DNA of 64,000 nucleotides from Arenibacter aquaticus (GTDB taxonomy: Bacteria > Bacteroidota > Bacteroidia > Flavobacteriales > Flavobacteriaceae): the NCBI RefSeq assembly GCF_003957295.1, contig NZ_RQPJ01000001.1, forward strand, positions 186,001 to 250,000, given 5' to 3'. Numbering within the stretch: the stretch's first letter is position 1; each line of letters begins with the position of its first letter. Below are positions 8,052 to 17,779 of the stretch, one piece after another. The position numbers were made by a program, and so were the translations under genes. The notes under the pieces were generated by a model. The model ran no database searches. It saw only the letters and a list, made by a program, of their open reading frames with translations, and was not told where the DNA came from.

Positions 8052-9119
8052 CTAGTCCAGTATCTTTTTTGCATTTTCATAATAGATCTTTTTCAATGTT
8101 TCATCACTTAGCCCCAAGCCATTAAAAGACCAATGGTAAGAGGACATCCCCTTTTCATAAAAATGCTCATCTTCAGTTTCCAATACACGAAAGGTAAGTT
8201 CATACATTTCGGGAGAGGTACCCATATCTGTACCATAAACCAGCTTATCTCGATATTTTTCGTAAAAGCGTTTGCTGTAGCGTGGAACGGCAGCTGTCTC
8301 CGCATATCGGGCAGATATATCCGCATACAGATTTTTATAGGTAGCAAGAAGCCTCCCCACTATTTCCAGATCATGGCTACAATTAGCAAAGTGACAGGCT
8401 ATAAAAGTAGTATTAGGGTGTTCACGAACCGCATTTTCCAGGCTGGCAATTAGTTGTTCATGGTTCAACAACCCCTCCTTTTCAATATCTATTCGCCATT
8501 TAAATGCGTTCATCAATCCGTCATTATGAACATCCATAGGGAGGTACATCCACATAGGATCGGCCACATGAATACTTACTGGCATCCCCAATTCCCCACA
8601 TTTCTCCCAAACTAGCGCCATCCTGGGATCATCGGCATGCATTCCCGGTGCCGGTATGGGTTTGGAATAGGCAAAACCCAATCCTTTATCGCCCAATTCA
8701 CCTACCCCCTTGGCTCCCTTATTAAAACATCTTACCAATTCCTTTACGGCTCTTTTGCCCCAATCCGGTTCATCATATCCCGTGTAATCCAAACCACACC
8801 ACAGCTCAAAACGGTCACCATAGCGGGAATATACCTCAACGATACTGTCAAAAGTCCTGCCCGTACTATAGGTGAGAATTACGGTCTTGCTTATTCCAAA
8901 CTTATCCATGGTCCGTACCCATTCCTCCAACTCCGGGGCCGACTTTGGGTAAGGGTGTGAATGAAAATCCACAACCGGATATTTTGCTTTTTCAATCTTA
9001 GTCTTTGGAGTATTATATATGGATACAGGATCGTAATCCTTTAACAACATGTCTTCTTGTGCCATGAGGGTATGGGAAAGAAAAACTATGGACAAAACCA
9101 AGCCAAGGTTCCAATTCAT
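8052..9119 (-). CDS. Exported amidohydrolase-2 family metal-dependent hydrolase
   Basis: A 355-residue TIM-barrel hydrolase with a signal peptide (residues 1-20, ending LMAQ). Metal-ligand motifs in barrel order are VDFHSHP (about residue 50), a strand-5 His in SIHVADP, ACHFAN and the final Asp in YGTDMG. This is the pattern of the amidohydrolase_2 family, which includes decarboxylases such as ACMSD, lactonases and various uncharacterised hydrolases. The exported location is typical of Bacteroidota and Planctomycetes paralogues with unknown substrate. The gene starts at 9119 and is divergent from no called gene; the universal stress protein gene ends 102 bases upstream. Confidence 0.85.
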   Translation of the reverse strand: MNWNLGLVLSIVFLSHTLMAQEDMLLKDYDPVSIYNTPKTKIEKAKYPVVDFHSHPYPKSAPELEEWVRTMDKFGISKTVILTYSTGRTFDSIVEVYSRYGDRFELWCGLDYTGYDEPDWGKRAVKELVRCFNKGAKGVGELGDKGLGFAYSKPIPAPGMHADDPRMALVWEKCGELGMPVSIHVADPMWMYLPMDVHNDGLMNAFKWRIDIEKEGLLNHEQLIASLENAVREHPNTTFIACHFANCSHDLEIVGRLLATYKNLYADISARYAETAAVPRYSKRFYEKYRDKLVYGTDMGTSPEMYELTFRVLETEDEHFYEKGMSSYHWSFNGLGLSDETLKKIYYENAKKILD

Positions 9120-9221
9120 ATTGATTTTTTTTTAGACAATAGCACAGTTAACAGCTTGCACCACCCTTAAATATAGCTATTTAAGTCCAGCTATTCAAAA
9201 ATCATCTATGTATAAAGAACC

Positions 9222-10043
9222 TTATATCTTAAAAGTAATTACTGGTATTTTGGAATGGTTTGCCACATCTTCCCCTATACTGCCCATTAAAAAATGAGTT
9301 AGACCCTTTCTACCATGGGTAGGCATACCAATAAGATCGGCATTTCTACCCTCTCCAAAACTTATGATGCCCTGTTCAACACTGTAGTCGTTAAAAATCT
9401 CCACTTCCAAACTGACCTTTGCCAAATGTAAGAACTTATTAATTCGCTTAAAGGCATCCGTGGTGCTTAAAAAATTATCACCAGGTGTGTTCACATATAC
9501 CAATATCATTTCAGCATCCAGCTTATCTGCCAGAACCTTGGCCCTTTGAAAGGCTTCCAGGTTTTCTTCCCTAAAATCGCAGGCAAAAATAAATCGTTGT
9601 ACTTCAAAACCTGGAATCTCATCCTTTATGACCAAAACGGGCACATTGGCATTCCTCACCATTTTTTCCGCATTGGAACCTACAAATATTTCTTTAATAC
9701 CATCTGTCCCATGAGATCCCATTACAATCAGATCGGCGTTGTGCTTTTCAACAATGGCATTGACCTCACTAAACACCTTATGGTGCTTTACTATAGGGGT
9801 AACGTTGATAGCTTTCAAATATGGCTTATCCAAAAATTCAGCAAACCTCTTTTCGGCCAGTTTTACCATAAAAACGGCCTGTTCATAGTGGACCTGTTCA
9901 TTGACCGAGATTAGTGCTTCGGACAATTCCAACATATGCAAAACATAAATTTCGGATTTATATTTTTTTGCAATGGAAGCCGCAGTTTTTAATGCTATTT
10001 CTGATTGTTCCGAGAAGTCTACAGGTACAATAATCTTTTTCAT
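9222..10043 (-). CDS. Universal stress protein with two UspA domains
   Basis: A 273-residue cytoplasmic protein with tandem UspA domains (about 1-145 and 150-273). Each has the ATP-binding glycine motif: GSHGTDGIKEIFVGSNAEKM in the first and GMPTHGRKGLTHFLMGSIGE in the second, both matching G-x2-G-x9-G-S/T. It is therefore likely of the ATP-binding class. In Bacteroidota such genes often lie beside cbb3 oxidase and hemN genes and are induced under low oxygen or slow growth. It starts 99 bases after the end of hemN on the same strand and has no FNR-like box of its own, so it may be transcribed from the hemN promoter. Confidence 0.92.
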   Translation of the reverse strand: MKKIIVPVDFSEQSEIALKTAASIAKKYKSEIYVLHMLELSEALISVNEQVHYEQAVFMVKLAEKRFAEFLDKPYLKAINVTPIVKHHKVFSEVNAIVEKHNADLIVMGSHGTDGIKEIFVGSNAEKMVRNANVPVLVIKDEIPGFEVQRFIFACDFREENLEAFQRAKVLADKLDAEMILVYVNTPGDNFLSTTDAFKRINKFLHLAKVSLEVEIFNDYSVEQGIISFGEGRNADLIGMPTHGRKGLTHFLMGSIGEDVANHSKIPVITFKI

Positions 10044-10142
10044 CTTATAAATTTTAAGGGTTTATGTTTATGCAAGGCAATGAAGGCCTATAAGAACTTT
10101 TCCCAATATGGCCATATCCAAGAATACAGGCAGAGGATCTCC

Positions 10143-11504
10143 CTAAATGGTCATGGAAAAGAGTCTGGTATTAGGGGCTTTTCGATGTAGACACAAATCA
10201 AATGCCATACAAATATTACGTACAAAGGGCCTACCCTTCTTGGTTACCTCAATGCCATTTGAGTCTATAAGGAGCAAACCGTCCATTTCCAATTCATATA
10301 ATTTAGCCTTTACCTCGTCCAGCTCCTTAAACCTTTCACTCCCATCCTTCCAACTCGTCTTAAACTGGCACATTAAATTTAATATATGTCGACGTATAAT
10401 TTTATCTTCTTCCGTAAGAATATGTCCTCTATAGATAGGAATGATGTTATTTTCAATTAAATGGGCATACTCCTCCAAACTTTTTACGTTCTGCGCAAAA
10501 CTATTCCAACTATCGCTTATACTGGACACTCCCAAACCTACCATTACCTGGGTCTTGGAAGCCGTATACCCCATAAAATTCCGATGTAGACTACCACTTT
10601 CCATGGCTTTATAAAGTGAATCCGTTTTAAGCGAAAAATGATCCATTCCTATTTCCGAATAACCTACTTCTTTCAATAATTCCTTACCCATCTCATATTG
10701 TCTTCGTTTGTCCGTTGGCGTAGGCAAATCAGAATCCTTATACCCTCTTTGACCATTGCCTTTTAACCAGGGCACATGGGCATAGCTATAAAAAGCGAGC
10801 CGGTCTGGCATTAATTCCTTGGTCTTTAAAATAGTCTGGGACACATCTTCCAAAGTCTGAAAAGGCAGTCCAAAAATAATATCATGACCTACAGAGGTAT
10901 ACCCTATCTCGCGTGCCCATTGGGTCACGTTTTTTACATTCTCAAAGGGCTGTAGTCTGTGAATGGCCAACTGAACCTTTTTATTGTAGTCCTGTACCCC
11001 GTAGCTAACCCGTCTAAACCCAACTTCATAAAGAACTTGTAGATGTTCTTTGGTGGTATTGTTGGGGTGGCCTTCAAAGCTAAACTCATAATCTTCTGCC
11101 CTAGTTGCTGTTTTAAAAATTCCATTGATGAGTCGGGTTAAATTTTCCGGAGAAAAAAAAGTAGGTGTTCCCCCGCCTAGGTGCAACTCCTTTACCCTAG
11201 GTTTGGCAGCAAACAAATCACAATACAGTTTCCATTCCTTTAGAAGGTTGGTGATATACGGATTCTCTACCTCGTGTCTTTTGGTTATTCTTTTGTGACA
11301 GCCGCAGAACGTGCACAAACTTTCACAAAAGGGCAAATGAATATACAGACTAATTCCTTCTGTATCGTTACTAGCTTTAAAGCTGTCTACAAGAGTGCTT
11401 TTCCATTGTTTACCCGAAAAAGTCTGTAAGTTCCAATAGGGAACTGTAGGATAACTGGTATATCTAGGGCCTGGAATGTTATATTTCTGAACCAAGTTGG
11501 TCAT
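10143..11504 (-). CDS. hemN: Oxygen-independent coproporphyrinogen III oxidase
   Basis: A 453-residue radical-SAM enzyme that decarboxylates coproporphyrinogen III to protoporphyrinogen IX in heme synthesis without oxygen. The N-terminal YNIPGPRYTSYPTVPYW stretch is diagnostic of HemN rather than HemW. The Fe-S cluster motif is YIHLPFCESLCTFCGCHKR, with Cys60, Cys64 and Cys67 as CxxxCxxC. LHLGGGTPTFF follows as the SAM-binding segment, and a C-terminal HemN domain completes it. Heme supply under low oxygen fits the nearby cbb3 operon. Its promoter carries the same TGACAnnTGTCA box as ccoS. Confidence 0.95.
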   Translation of the reverse strand: MTNLVQKYNIPGPRYTSYPTVPYWNLQTFSGKQWKSTLVDSFKASNDTEGISLYIHLPFCESLCTFCGCHKRITKRHEVENPYITNLLKEWKLYCDLFAAKPRVKELHLGGGTPTFFSPENLTRLINGIFKTATRAEDYEFSFEGHPNNTTKEHLQVLYEVGFRRVSYGVQDYNKKVQLAIHRLQPFENVKNVTQWAREIGYTSVGHDIIFGLPFQTLEDVSQTILKTKELMPDRLAFYSYAHVPWLKGNGQRGYKDSDLPTPTDKRRQYEMGKELLKEVGYSEIGMDHFSLKTDSLYKAMESGSLHRNFMGYTASKTQVMVGLGVSSISDSWNSFAQNVKSLEEYAHLIENNIIPIYRGHILTEEDKIIRRHILNLMCQFKTSWKDGSERFKELDEVKAKLYELEMDGLLLIDSNGIEVTKKGRPFVRNICMAFDLCLHRKAPNTRLFSMTI

Positions 11505-11528
11505 AAAAGAATAAATTTTAGATTGCTA

Positions 11529-11571
11529 CAAAAATACCATGGTGCACCCTCCTAAAATATGACACTTGTCA
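11529..11571 (-). promoter_or_regulatory. FNR/CRP-type box and -7 element upstream of hemN
   Basis: On the minus strand a perfect TAnnTTTG -7 element (TATTTTTG, 11529-11536) lies 24 bases before the hemN start codon. A palindrome TGACACTTGTCA (11560-11571) is upstream of it. The palindrome centre is 36.5 bp from the end of the -7 element, the same distance as at ccoS. That puts the activator site near -41 relative to the likely start of transcription. The agreement of motif, arm sequence and spacing at two functionally linked genes makes a shared low-oxygen activator likely. Confidence 0.65.
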
Positions 11572-11738
11572 GGTTTTAAAGCACCCCTATTCATTAGGTA
11601 TCCATAACATCATATATTTCCAAGGTAAGATCTACAATTGAACTTTCACGTAAAGCTGTCTATCCTGCAAAAAATAGTACCTAAATAAACTTTAAAATTA
11701 AATAACCCCTTATACCAATGCTTTTATCATAAAAACTA

Positions 11739-11746
11739 TATTTTTG
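11739..11746 (+). promoter_or_regulatory. Candidate -7 promoter element for the nucleotidyltransferase-kinase pair
   Basis: TATTTTTG matches the Bacteroidota TAnnTTTG consensus exactly and ends 21 bases before the ATG at 11768. No clean -33 TTTG is seen at the expected distance, only a T-rich TTTTAT segment. The rest of the interval between hemN and this gene (11572-11738) holds no recognisable gene. Confidence 0.45.
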
Positions 11747-11767
11747 TAAACCTAAAAACTACCGATT

Positions 11768-12658
11768 ATGACATTACTTTTAATGGCAGCCGGAAGCGGA
11801 AGCCGATATGGAAAGCTTAAACAATTTGATGATTTGGGTCCTAAAGAAGAATTTCTTATGGAGTTCAGTATTTACGATGCCTTAAATAATGGTTTTGACC
11901 ATATTGTTGCCATTACTAAAAAAGATAATGTAGAATTCCTAAAGGAACACTTATCCAGCAGATTGCCCAAAAACATCAAACTAGACGTTTTGGCCCAAGA
12001 AATAAACGACCTTCCAGAGGGTGTAAGCTTCAAGGGGGAAAGAATAAAACCATGGGGTACGGCACACGCTGTTTGGACTGCCAGAAACGTAATTAAAAAC
12101 GCCTTTGCCATTATTAATGCCGATGATTATTACGGCAAAAGTGCTTTTGAAAGCGCTGCTAATTTTATTAGGAACAATAGAGATCAACCTACGTTTGGGC
12201 TCATTGCCTACACCCTAAAAAATACCTTGTCCGAACACGGCTCTGTTTCAAGGGGGGTATGTAAGTCCGAAAATGGAAAATTGACCTCTATTAACGAGCA
12301 CACCAAAATAGAAAAGCAAACAAACACTATTACCGACTTGGATTCGGGCACCAACTTTAGTGGTGAGGAATTGGTGAGTATGAATTTCTGGGTCTGCCAA
12401 CCTACCATCTTCCCGTTTATAACAGAATACCTGAAGGAATTTATCAGTGACGAAAACAACATCCCCAAAGGTGAAATATACCTTCCTTTTGCCATTAAGG
12501 AAATGGTTGCGGCCAATTTAATAGATGTGGATGTTATACCTTCCGAAAGCCAATGGTTTGGGGTAACCTATGCCAGCGATAAAGATGTTGCAGTTTCCGA
12601 ACTACAGCGCATGACAGACAATGGTGAATACCGTTCCCCACTTTGGGATAATGATTAG
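11768..12658 (+). CDS. Sugar nucleotidyltransferase (NTP_transferase fold)
   Basis: A 296-residue cytoplasmic protein. It opens with the nucleotide-binding signature of sugar-1-phosphate nucleotidyltransferases, LLMAAGSGSRYGKLKQFDDLGP (G-x-G-x-R followed by Lys-Gln). The catalytic-metal segment INADDYYG lies near residue 117. Length and motifs fit a GlmU/RmlA-like NTP transferase without an attached acyltransferase. The next gene, 12 bases downstream, is a NahK-like sugar kinase, so the pair may phosphorylate a hexose or hexosamine at C1 and then activate it to an NDP-sugar. The substrate is not identifiable from sequence. Confidence 0.8.
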   Translation: MTLLLMAAGSGSRYGKLKQFDDLGPKEEFLMEFSIYDALNNGFDHIVAITKKDNVEFLKEHLSSRLPKNIKLDVLAQEINDLPEGVSFKGERIKPWGTAHAVWTARNVIKNAFAIINADDYYGKSAFESAANFIRNNRDQPTFGLIAYTLKNTLSEHGSVSRGVCKSENGKLTSINEHTKIEKQTNTITDLDSGTNFSGEELVSMNFWVCQPTIFPFITEYLKEFISDENNIPKGEIYLPFAIKEMVAANLIDVDVIPSESQWFGVTYASDKDVAVSELQRMTDNGEYRSPLWDND

Positions 12659-12670
12659 AACTGCTAGTTT

Positions 12671-13744
12671 ATGACCGATGATAAAAGCGTTGAGCTCAAT
12701 GCACTACTGCAAAACTTTAAAATAGACAAGAAGTCATATCAATTTCAAGGAATAAATCAAGGTTATATCAACGATACCTACTTGGTATTGGACAATACTA
12801 CACCATTGTATATTCTTCAGCGCATTAACCACAACGTATTTATGGATGTGGAAGGTTTAATGGGCAATATTGAGAATGCCTTTGAGTATTTGCAAGACCC
12901 GGAATACACTCCTATAGAGCTATTAAAAACCAATGGGGACAAGCCCTATTACAAACTGGATGGCAATGGCTATTGGCGCTTAATGACCTACATTAACAAT
13001 ACCACAGCCTATGACAATGCCCAAGATACAAGGATGGCATTCCAAGCTGGGAAGGTAGTAGGAAAATTTCATCAACTTTTGGCACATGCCTCTTTGGAGA
13101 ATTATGTAGATACCATACCTCAATTTCACGATTTGTCCCTTCGGAAAAATCAATTTGAAGAATCCCTTTTATCGGCTTCAGAAGAAAAATTGGAAACCTC
13201 CAAAACAGCCATCAATTTTGCCAAGGAGACCTTGGAGAAACTAGAAATACTCAACAATGCAGTATTGCCAGTAAGGGTTTGTCACAACGATACCAAATTA
13301 AACAATATCCTTTTCTCCAAAGAAAACAGCAAAGCACTTTGCCTTATAGATTTGGACACTATAATGAAAGGGTATTTCTATTTTGATTTTGGGGATGCCA
13401 TTAGAACCGTGGCCAATACTGCGGCTGAAGATGAGCAGGACCACGAAAAGATCACTTTTGAAAAGCCTTTGTTCGAGGCCTTTGTTGATGGTCTGGAAAG
13501 CAATGGTGCCTTTTTGACCAAAGAAGAAATAGATCTTTTGGCTTGGGGGGCGGTATTTATGCCTTTTATACATGGATTAAGGGCTTTAACCGACTACCTG
13601 AACAACAATATCTATTACAAGGTATCTTACGAAAATCAAAACTTGGACCGTTGCCTTAGCTTATTTGATTTTACCAAGAAAGCGCTGCAGAAAGTAGATT
13701 ATATGACCACAGTAGTACAGCAGAGGCTCACCCCTGTTGCTTAA
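12671..13744 (+). CDS. APH-fold sugar kinase, N-acetylhexosamine 1-kinase (NahK)-like
   Basis: A 357-residue kinase of the aminoglycoside-phosphotransferase/choline kinase fold. The N-terminal GINQGYINDTYLV and YILQRINHNVF segments resemble NahK, the N-acetylhexosamine 1-kinase of the lacto-N-biose/galacto-N-biose pathway. The catalytic loop is VCHNDTKLNNILF (H-x-D-x4-N) near residue 200, and the metal-binding Asp is in CLIDLDTIMKGYFYFDFGDAIR. It follows the nucleotidyltransferase by 12 bases, consistent with a two-gene operon making an NDP-sugar from a free sugar. Specificity for GlcNAc/GalNAc is inferred, not shown. Confidence 0.78.
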   Translation: MTDDKSVELNALLQNFKIDKKSYQFQGINQGYINDTYLVLDNTTPLYILQRINHNVFMDVEGLMGNIENAFEYLQDPEYTPIELLKTNGDKPYYKLDGNGYWRLMTYINNTTAYDNAQDTRMAFQAGKVVGKFHQLLAHASLENYVDTIPQFHDLSLRKNQFEESLLSASEEKLETSKTAINFAKETLEKLEILNNAVLPVRVCHNDTKLNNILFSKENSKALCLIDLDTIMKGYFYFDFGDAIRTVANTAAEDEQDHEKITFEKPLFEAFVDGLESNGAFLTKEEIDLLAWGAVFMPFIHGLRALTDYLNNNIYYKVSYENQNLDRCLSLFDFTKKALQKVDYMTTVVQQRLTPVA

Positions 13745-13760
13745 GCAGTGGCAGGGCCTC

Positions 13761-14777
13761 CTAAACCTTTTTGGTGGAATCGCGCACTATTAAGCTAGTC
13801 TTAATAACCTTTGTAGTACAGTCTTGTGGGGCTCTTTCCTCAATTCTATCTATAAGTATTTTCGCCGCCGTTTCACCAATATAGGTACCGTGCTGACTCA
13901 CCGCCGTGAGAGCAGGTGTTACATAGCGCGATAAGGTGCCATTGGTAAATCCAACCACAGAAATATCTTCGGGCACCCTATACCCCCTTGCTTTTATTAG
14001 TTTAAGGACTTCAACGGCCGTAATTTCATCCAAAGCCATAATACCGTCCATAGAATTATAGTTCAACAAAAAAGTAATAAGGATCTCCAGATCGTCATTT
14101 TTCCCTATTCTAAGTATTAGTTTATCGTCATAGGGAATCCCGGCCTCTTCCAAGGCTTTTTTATATCCTGCTACCCTTAACCCCCCAACACTGCTATGAT
14201 CTATACCAGTGACCACTGCCACGGCCTTGCACCCTATGTTGAGCAAATACTTGGTAGTTTTGTATCCGGCCTCAAAATCGTCCACTATAACCTTATCACA
14301 TAAAATATCATCCGCAACCCTATCGAACATAACCAAGGGTACCTGTTCATCCAATATATTTTGAAAATGCCCCAGTTCCCCTTTAAACTGGGTTTCCTCT
14401 GCCATGGATACTATGAGTCCGTCCACAGTTCCTCCGCCCAAAAATTCCAGCGTTGCCACCTCCTTATCATAGGATTCATCACTGATACAGCTAAGTAAAT
14501 TATAGCCGTTTTCATTGGCTATTTTCTCTATCCCGGAAAATACTTGGGTAAAAAAATAATTTAAGATGTTGGGAACTACTACCCCAATGGTTTTGGTCTT
14601 CCTTTGCAACAGGCTTAGGGCAACTTTATTGGGCCTATACTTATTGTCTTTGGCGAACTTCTGAATTTTGATCTTTAGCTCCTCACTTATTTCATGGCTA
14701 TCATTGATAGCCTTGGATACGGTGGATACGGAAACACTAAAGTGCTGGGCAATTTCTTTTAAAGTTATTTTCTTCAT
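13761..14777 (-). CDS. LacI-family regulator, probable xylose regulator
   Basis: A 338-residue regulator. It has an N-terminal LacI helix-turn-helix (residues 1-55, with TLKEIAQHFSVSVSTVSKAI) and a periplasmic-binding-protein-like effector domain (from about residue 60, TKTIGVVVPN). It lies downstream of xylB and xylA on the same strand, separated from xylA by a 184-base gap with a long hairpin, so control of xylAB is the obvious guess. No clear LacI-type palindrome was found in the xylB upstream region, so the target remains open. Its 3' end faces the kinase gene 16 bases away. Confidence 0.88.
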   Translation of the reverse strand: MKKITLKEIAQHFSVSVSTVSKAINDSHEISEELKIKIQKFAKDNKYRPNKVALSLLQRKTKTIGVVVPNILNYFFTQVFSGIEKIANENGYNLLSCISDESYDKEVATLEFLGGGTVDGLIVSMAEETQFKGELGHFQNILDEQVPLVMFDRVADDILCDKVIVDDFEAGYKTTKYLLNIGCKAVAVVTGIDHSSVGGLRVAGYKKALEEAGIPYDDKLILRIGKNDDLEILITFLLNYNSMDGIMALDEITAVEVLKLIKARGYRVPEDISVVGFTNGTLSRYVTPALTAVSQHGTYIGETAAKILIDRIEERAPQDCTTKVIKTSLIVRDSTKKV

Positions 14778-14826
14778 AGGTATCTATTTTACCCAATTAG
14801 AGGCAACATCGTATCGGATAGAACAA

Positions 14827-14872
14827 AGCAGGCCACATTCCTGTTCCTATTCGGACAGGGATATGGCCTGCT
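14827..14872 (-). terminator. Long hairpin between xylA and lacI
   Basis: AGCAGGCCA (14827-14835) pairs with TGGCCTGCT (14864-14872), and a nested CCTGT (14840-14844) pairs with ACAGG (14855-14859). On the minus strand the stem is followed by the U-rich run TTTGTTCT, so it can act as a rho-independent terminator for xylBA. It lies 50 bases upstream of the lacI start, so it could equally be an attenuator that sets the xylA to lacI ratio. Confidence 0.55.
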
Positions 14873-14961
14873 GGCAAAATCCTTTGGCCCTCTAACAATA
14901 GAAGTCCGTAAGTTAAAAATATTTTTTGTGCTATGATACCATCACGGTCATTTTATAAGCA

Positions 14962-16287
14962 CTAAATATATTGGTTGATGATATTCTCGAATAGCTCCTG
15001 TTTCCCACTCTGAAGTTTCAACTCCCCGTTTTCCTGTGCTATTTTATACAGATCCTCCAAATTGAGTTTTCCGTTCTCAAAGTCTTTCCCCCTACCGGAG
15101 TCAAAAGAACTATATCTCTCCTGTACCATTTTTTCATAAGCAGAGGACGATATAATCTTGTCGGCCGTTAGCAAGGCTCTGGCAAAGGTATCGGCTCCTC
15201 CAATATGGGCATGGAAAACATCGTCCATATCGGTAGAGTTTCTTCTAATTTTGGCGTCAAAATTCACACCTCCTCCTTGGAGTCCGCCAGCTTTTAGGAA
15301 TACCAACATGGCTTCAGTGGTCTCTTGGATGTTATTTGGAAACTGGTCTGTATCCCATCCATTTTGATAATCCCCCCTATTGGCATCAATACTACCTAGC
15401 ATACCGGCTTTGGCCGCTACGGCCAATTCATGTTGAAAAGTGTGCTGTGCCAAGGTAGCGTGATTTACTTCTATATTAATTTTAAAATCTTTTTCCAGAC
15501 CGTATTCACGCAAAAACCCAATGGCTGTTGCCGTATCAAAATCATACTGGTGTTTAGTAGGCTCCATAGGCTTGGGCTCTATAAAGAATGTCCCTTTAAA
15601 CCCTTGTCCTCTGGCGTAATCCCTGGCCGTGGCCAAAAATTGAGCCATATGATCCAATTCTCTCCCCATATCGGTATTCAACAGGGACATATAGCCTTCA
15701 CGTCCTCCCCAGAACACGTAATTCTCCCCATCTAGGGCCATAGTGGCATCCAAAGCCAATTTAATTTGACCGCCTGCACGGGCCAACACATTAAAATCAG
15801 GATTGGTAGCCGCACCATTCATATATCGGGGATTGGAGAAGCAATTGGCCGTTCCCCAAAGCAATTTAATACCAGATTCGGCCTTCTTTTCCTTAATGTA
15901 GTCGGTTATAGTGGCAAGGCGCTTTTCCGACTCGGCAAAAGAACCTGCTTCCTGTACAAGATCAAAATCGTGAAAACAAAAATAATCAAAGCCCATTTTG
16001 CTGATGAACTCAAAAGCCGCATCGGCCTTATCCTTGGCCGCCTGAATTGGGTCCGAAGCTTGGTCCCACTCAAAATTTTGGGTACCGGGCCCAAAAGGAT
16101 CTGATCCCTGTCCACAGAAAGTATGCCAGTAGGCAATGGCAAACTTAAAATGCTCCCGCATTGTTTTACCTGCCACCACCTGATCTGGATTATAGTATTT
16201 AAAGGCTAGCGGGTTATCCGATTCCTTTCCCTCAAATTTAATTTCTCCAATACCCTTGAAGTATTCTTTGTCTCCTATTAAAGCCAT
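14962..16287 (-). CDS. xylA: Xylose isomerase
   Basis: A 441-residue class II xylose isomerase that converts D-xylose to D-xylulose in the cytoplasm. Family segments present in order are [18 protein letters not shown] (about 47-64), the catalytic-His region [10 protein letters not shown], the metal-ligand Glu in [34 protein letters not shown] and [19 protein letters not shown] with its metal-ligand Asp residues. Length is typical of the Bacteroidota enzyme. It starts 13 bases after xylB ends, so the two form an operon. Confidence 0.97.
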   Translation of the reverse strand: MALIGDKEYFKGIGEIKFEGKESDNPLAFKYYNPDQVVAGKTMREHFKFAIAYWHTFCGQGSDPFGPGTQNFEWDQASDPIQAAKDKADAAFEFISKMGFDYFCFHDFDLVQEAGSFAESEKRLATITDYIKEKKAESGIKLLWGTANCFSNPRYMNGAATNPDFNVLARAGGQIKLALDATMALDGENYVFWGGREGYMSLLNTDMGRELDHMAQFLATARDYARGQGFKGTFFIEPKPMEPTKHQYDFDTATAIGFLREYGLEKDFKINIEVNHATLAQHTFQHELAVAAKAGMLGSIDANRGDYQNGWDTDQFPNNIQETTEAMLVFLKAGGLQGGGVNFDAKIRRNSTDMDDVFHAHIGGADTFARALLTADKIISSSAYEKMVQERYSSFDSGRGKDFENGKLNLEDLYKIAQENGELKLQSGKQELFENIINQYI

Positions 16288-16300
16288 TTGTTTATTATGT

Positions 16301-17779
16301 TTAATTTATAGTTAGTTCCAATTCTTTTTTCCAATTTTCATATGCCCTTAGATAGCTTTCCTTATCCCCTAAGGGTTTAAAGGTCTTTACATGATCATTG
16401 TTCGTTATATATGCTCCAAATTTTTCAAAACCGCCCTCATATATCCCTGCGGCGCGAGCCGCACCAATAGCCCCTGTAGTATTGTAAATTTCAATGTCCT
16501 GGGACATAAGTGTTGCAATGGTATTGGCAAAAATATCGGACCTAAACAGGTTGTCATTTCCAGCACGCATAACATCAATACCAATACCATCGGATTTTAA
16601 TATTTCCATCCCATATACAAAGGAAAAAGCGATCCCTTCCAAGGCAGCCCTACAAATATGGGTCTTGTTATGGTTGTTAAGGTTTACATTTACCAATCTA
16701 GTCCCAATATCCTTATTGTTCAACATGCGTTCCGCTCCATTACCAAAAGGAATAAGGCAAACCCCATCCGAGCCAACGGAAATTTCCGAAGCCAAATTGT
16801 TCATTTCCTCATAGGAGCCAACGTCCAAATTGTTCAATAGCCACCTATACTGGATTCCCGCCCCATTTATATTCAACAATTTTCCAATTCTTGGGGTCTG
16901 TTTGGTGTAGTTGACATGTGCAAAATTATTCACCCTTGTACTCTCCTTGCCCGATAAGGTTTTGGTTACCGCATAGACCACACCGGAGGTACCTCCAGTA
17001 GCAGCCACTTCCCCCGGATTAAAAACATTAAGCGCCAGTGCATTGTTGGGCTGATCCCCAGCCCTATAAAATATAGGGGTACCAACGGCCAAGCCACTTT
17101 CTTCTGCTCCCTGGACATCAACCTTGGACTGTAAGCCAAAGGTTTCCACCAGTTCAGGAATAAAAGACTTGGAAATACCGTAATGATCCAAGAGTAAATC
17201 TGCAACCGAATCCTGTTTAAAATCCCAAAGTATACCCTCTGACAAACCCGATATAGTGGTATTCATAAGCTGTGAAAAACGATAGGCCACATAATCTCCC
17301 GGTAACATCATAGTCTTTGCCTTGTTATATACCTCTGGTTCGTTCTCCTTGACCCATTTTAATTTTGAGGCGGTAAAATTGGCAGGTGAATTTAGTAAAT
17401 GTGACTTGCACTCCTCCTCACCAATGGCGTAATAAGCCTCGTTTCCTATTTCCACAGCCCTACTATCGCACCAGATAATGGACTTCCTTACGGGTTCTCC
17501 TTCCTTATCCAATAAGACCAGGCCATGCATCTGATAGGCAATGCCTATACCCACAATTTGGTTTTGGTCTATATCAAATTTTTCTTTAATCTTTTTTATT
17601 CCGTTGCAGACATGTTTCCACCAATCCTTGGGGTCCTGTTCTGCCCAACCATTTTTTACGGCCAGCATTTCCATTTCCGTTTCCGGCTCTTGCACAACCC
17701 CTACACTTTTTCCGGTAGCCACTTCTACCAAGGCAACTTTTATTGAGGAGCTGCCAATATCCAATCCCAAATAATACAT
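16301..17779 (-). CDS. xylB: Xylulokinase
   Basis: A 492-residue FGGY-family kinase that phosphorylates D-xylulose to xylulose 5-phosphate. The N-terminal phosphate-binding motif is [18 protein letters not shown], the substrate segment [11 protein letters not shown] (Met-His-Gly) follows near residue 100, and the C-terminal half holds [12 protein letters not shown] and the ATP-binding [12 protein letters not shown]. It is the first gene of the xylBA operon; the predicted -7 element at 17836-17843 lies about 57 bases upstream of the start. Confidence 0.95.
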   Translation of the reverse strand: MYYLGLDIGSSSIKVALVEVATGKSVGVVQEPETEMEMLAVKNGWAEQDPKDWWKHVCNGIKKIKEKFDIDQNQIVGIGIAYQMHGLVLLDKEGEPVRKSIIWCDSRAVEIGNEAYYAIGEEECKSHLLNSPANFTASKLKWVKENEPEVYNKAKTMMLPGDYVAYRFSQLMNTTISGLSEGILWDFKQDSVADLLLDHYGISKSFIPELVETFGLQSKVDVQGAEESGLAVGTPIFYRAGDQPNNALALNVFNPGEVAATGGTSGVVYAVTKTLSGKESTRVNNFAHVNYTKQTPRIGKLLNINGAGIQYRWLLNNLDVGSYEEMNNLASEISVGSDGVCLIPFGNGAERMLNNKDIGTRLVNVNLNNHNKTHICRAALEGIAFSFVYGMEILKSDGIGIDVMRAGNDNLFRSDIFANTIATLMSQDIEIYNTTGAIGAARAAGIYEGGFEKFGAYITNNDHVKTFKPLGDKESYLRAYENWKKELELTIN

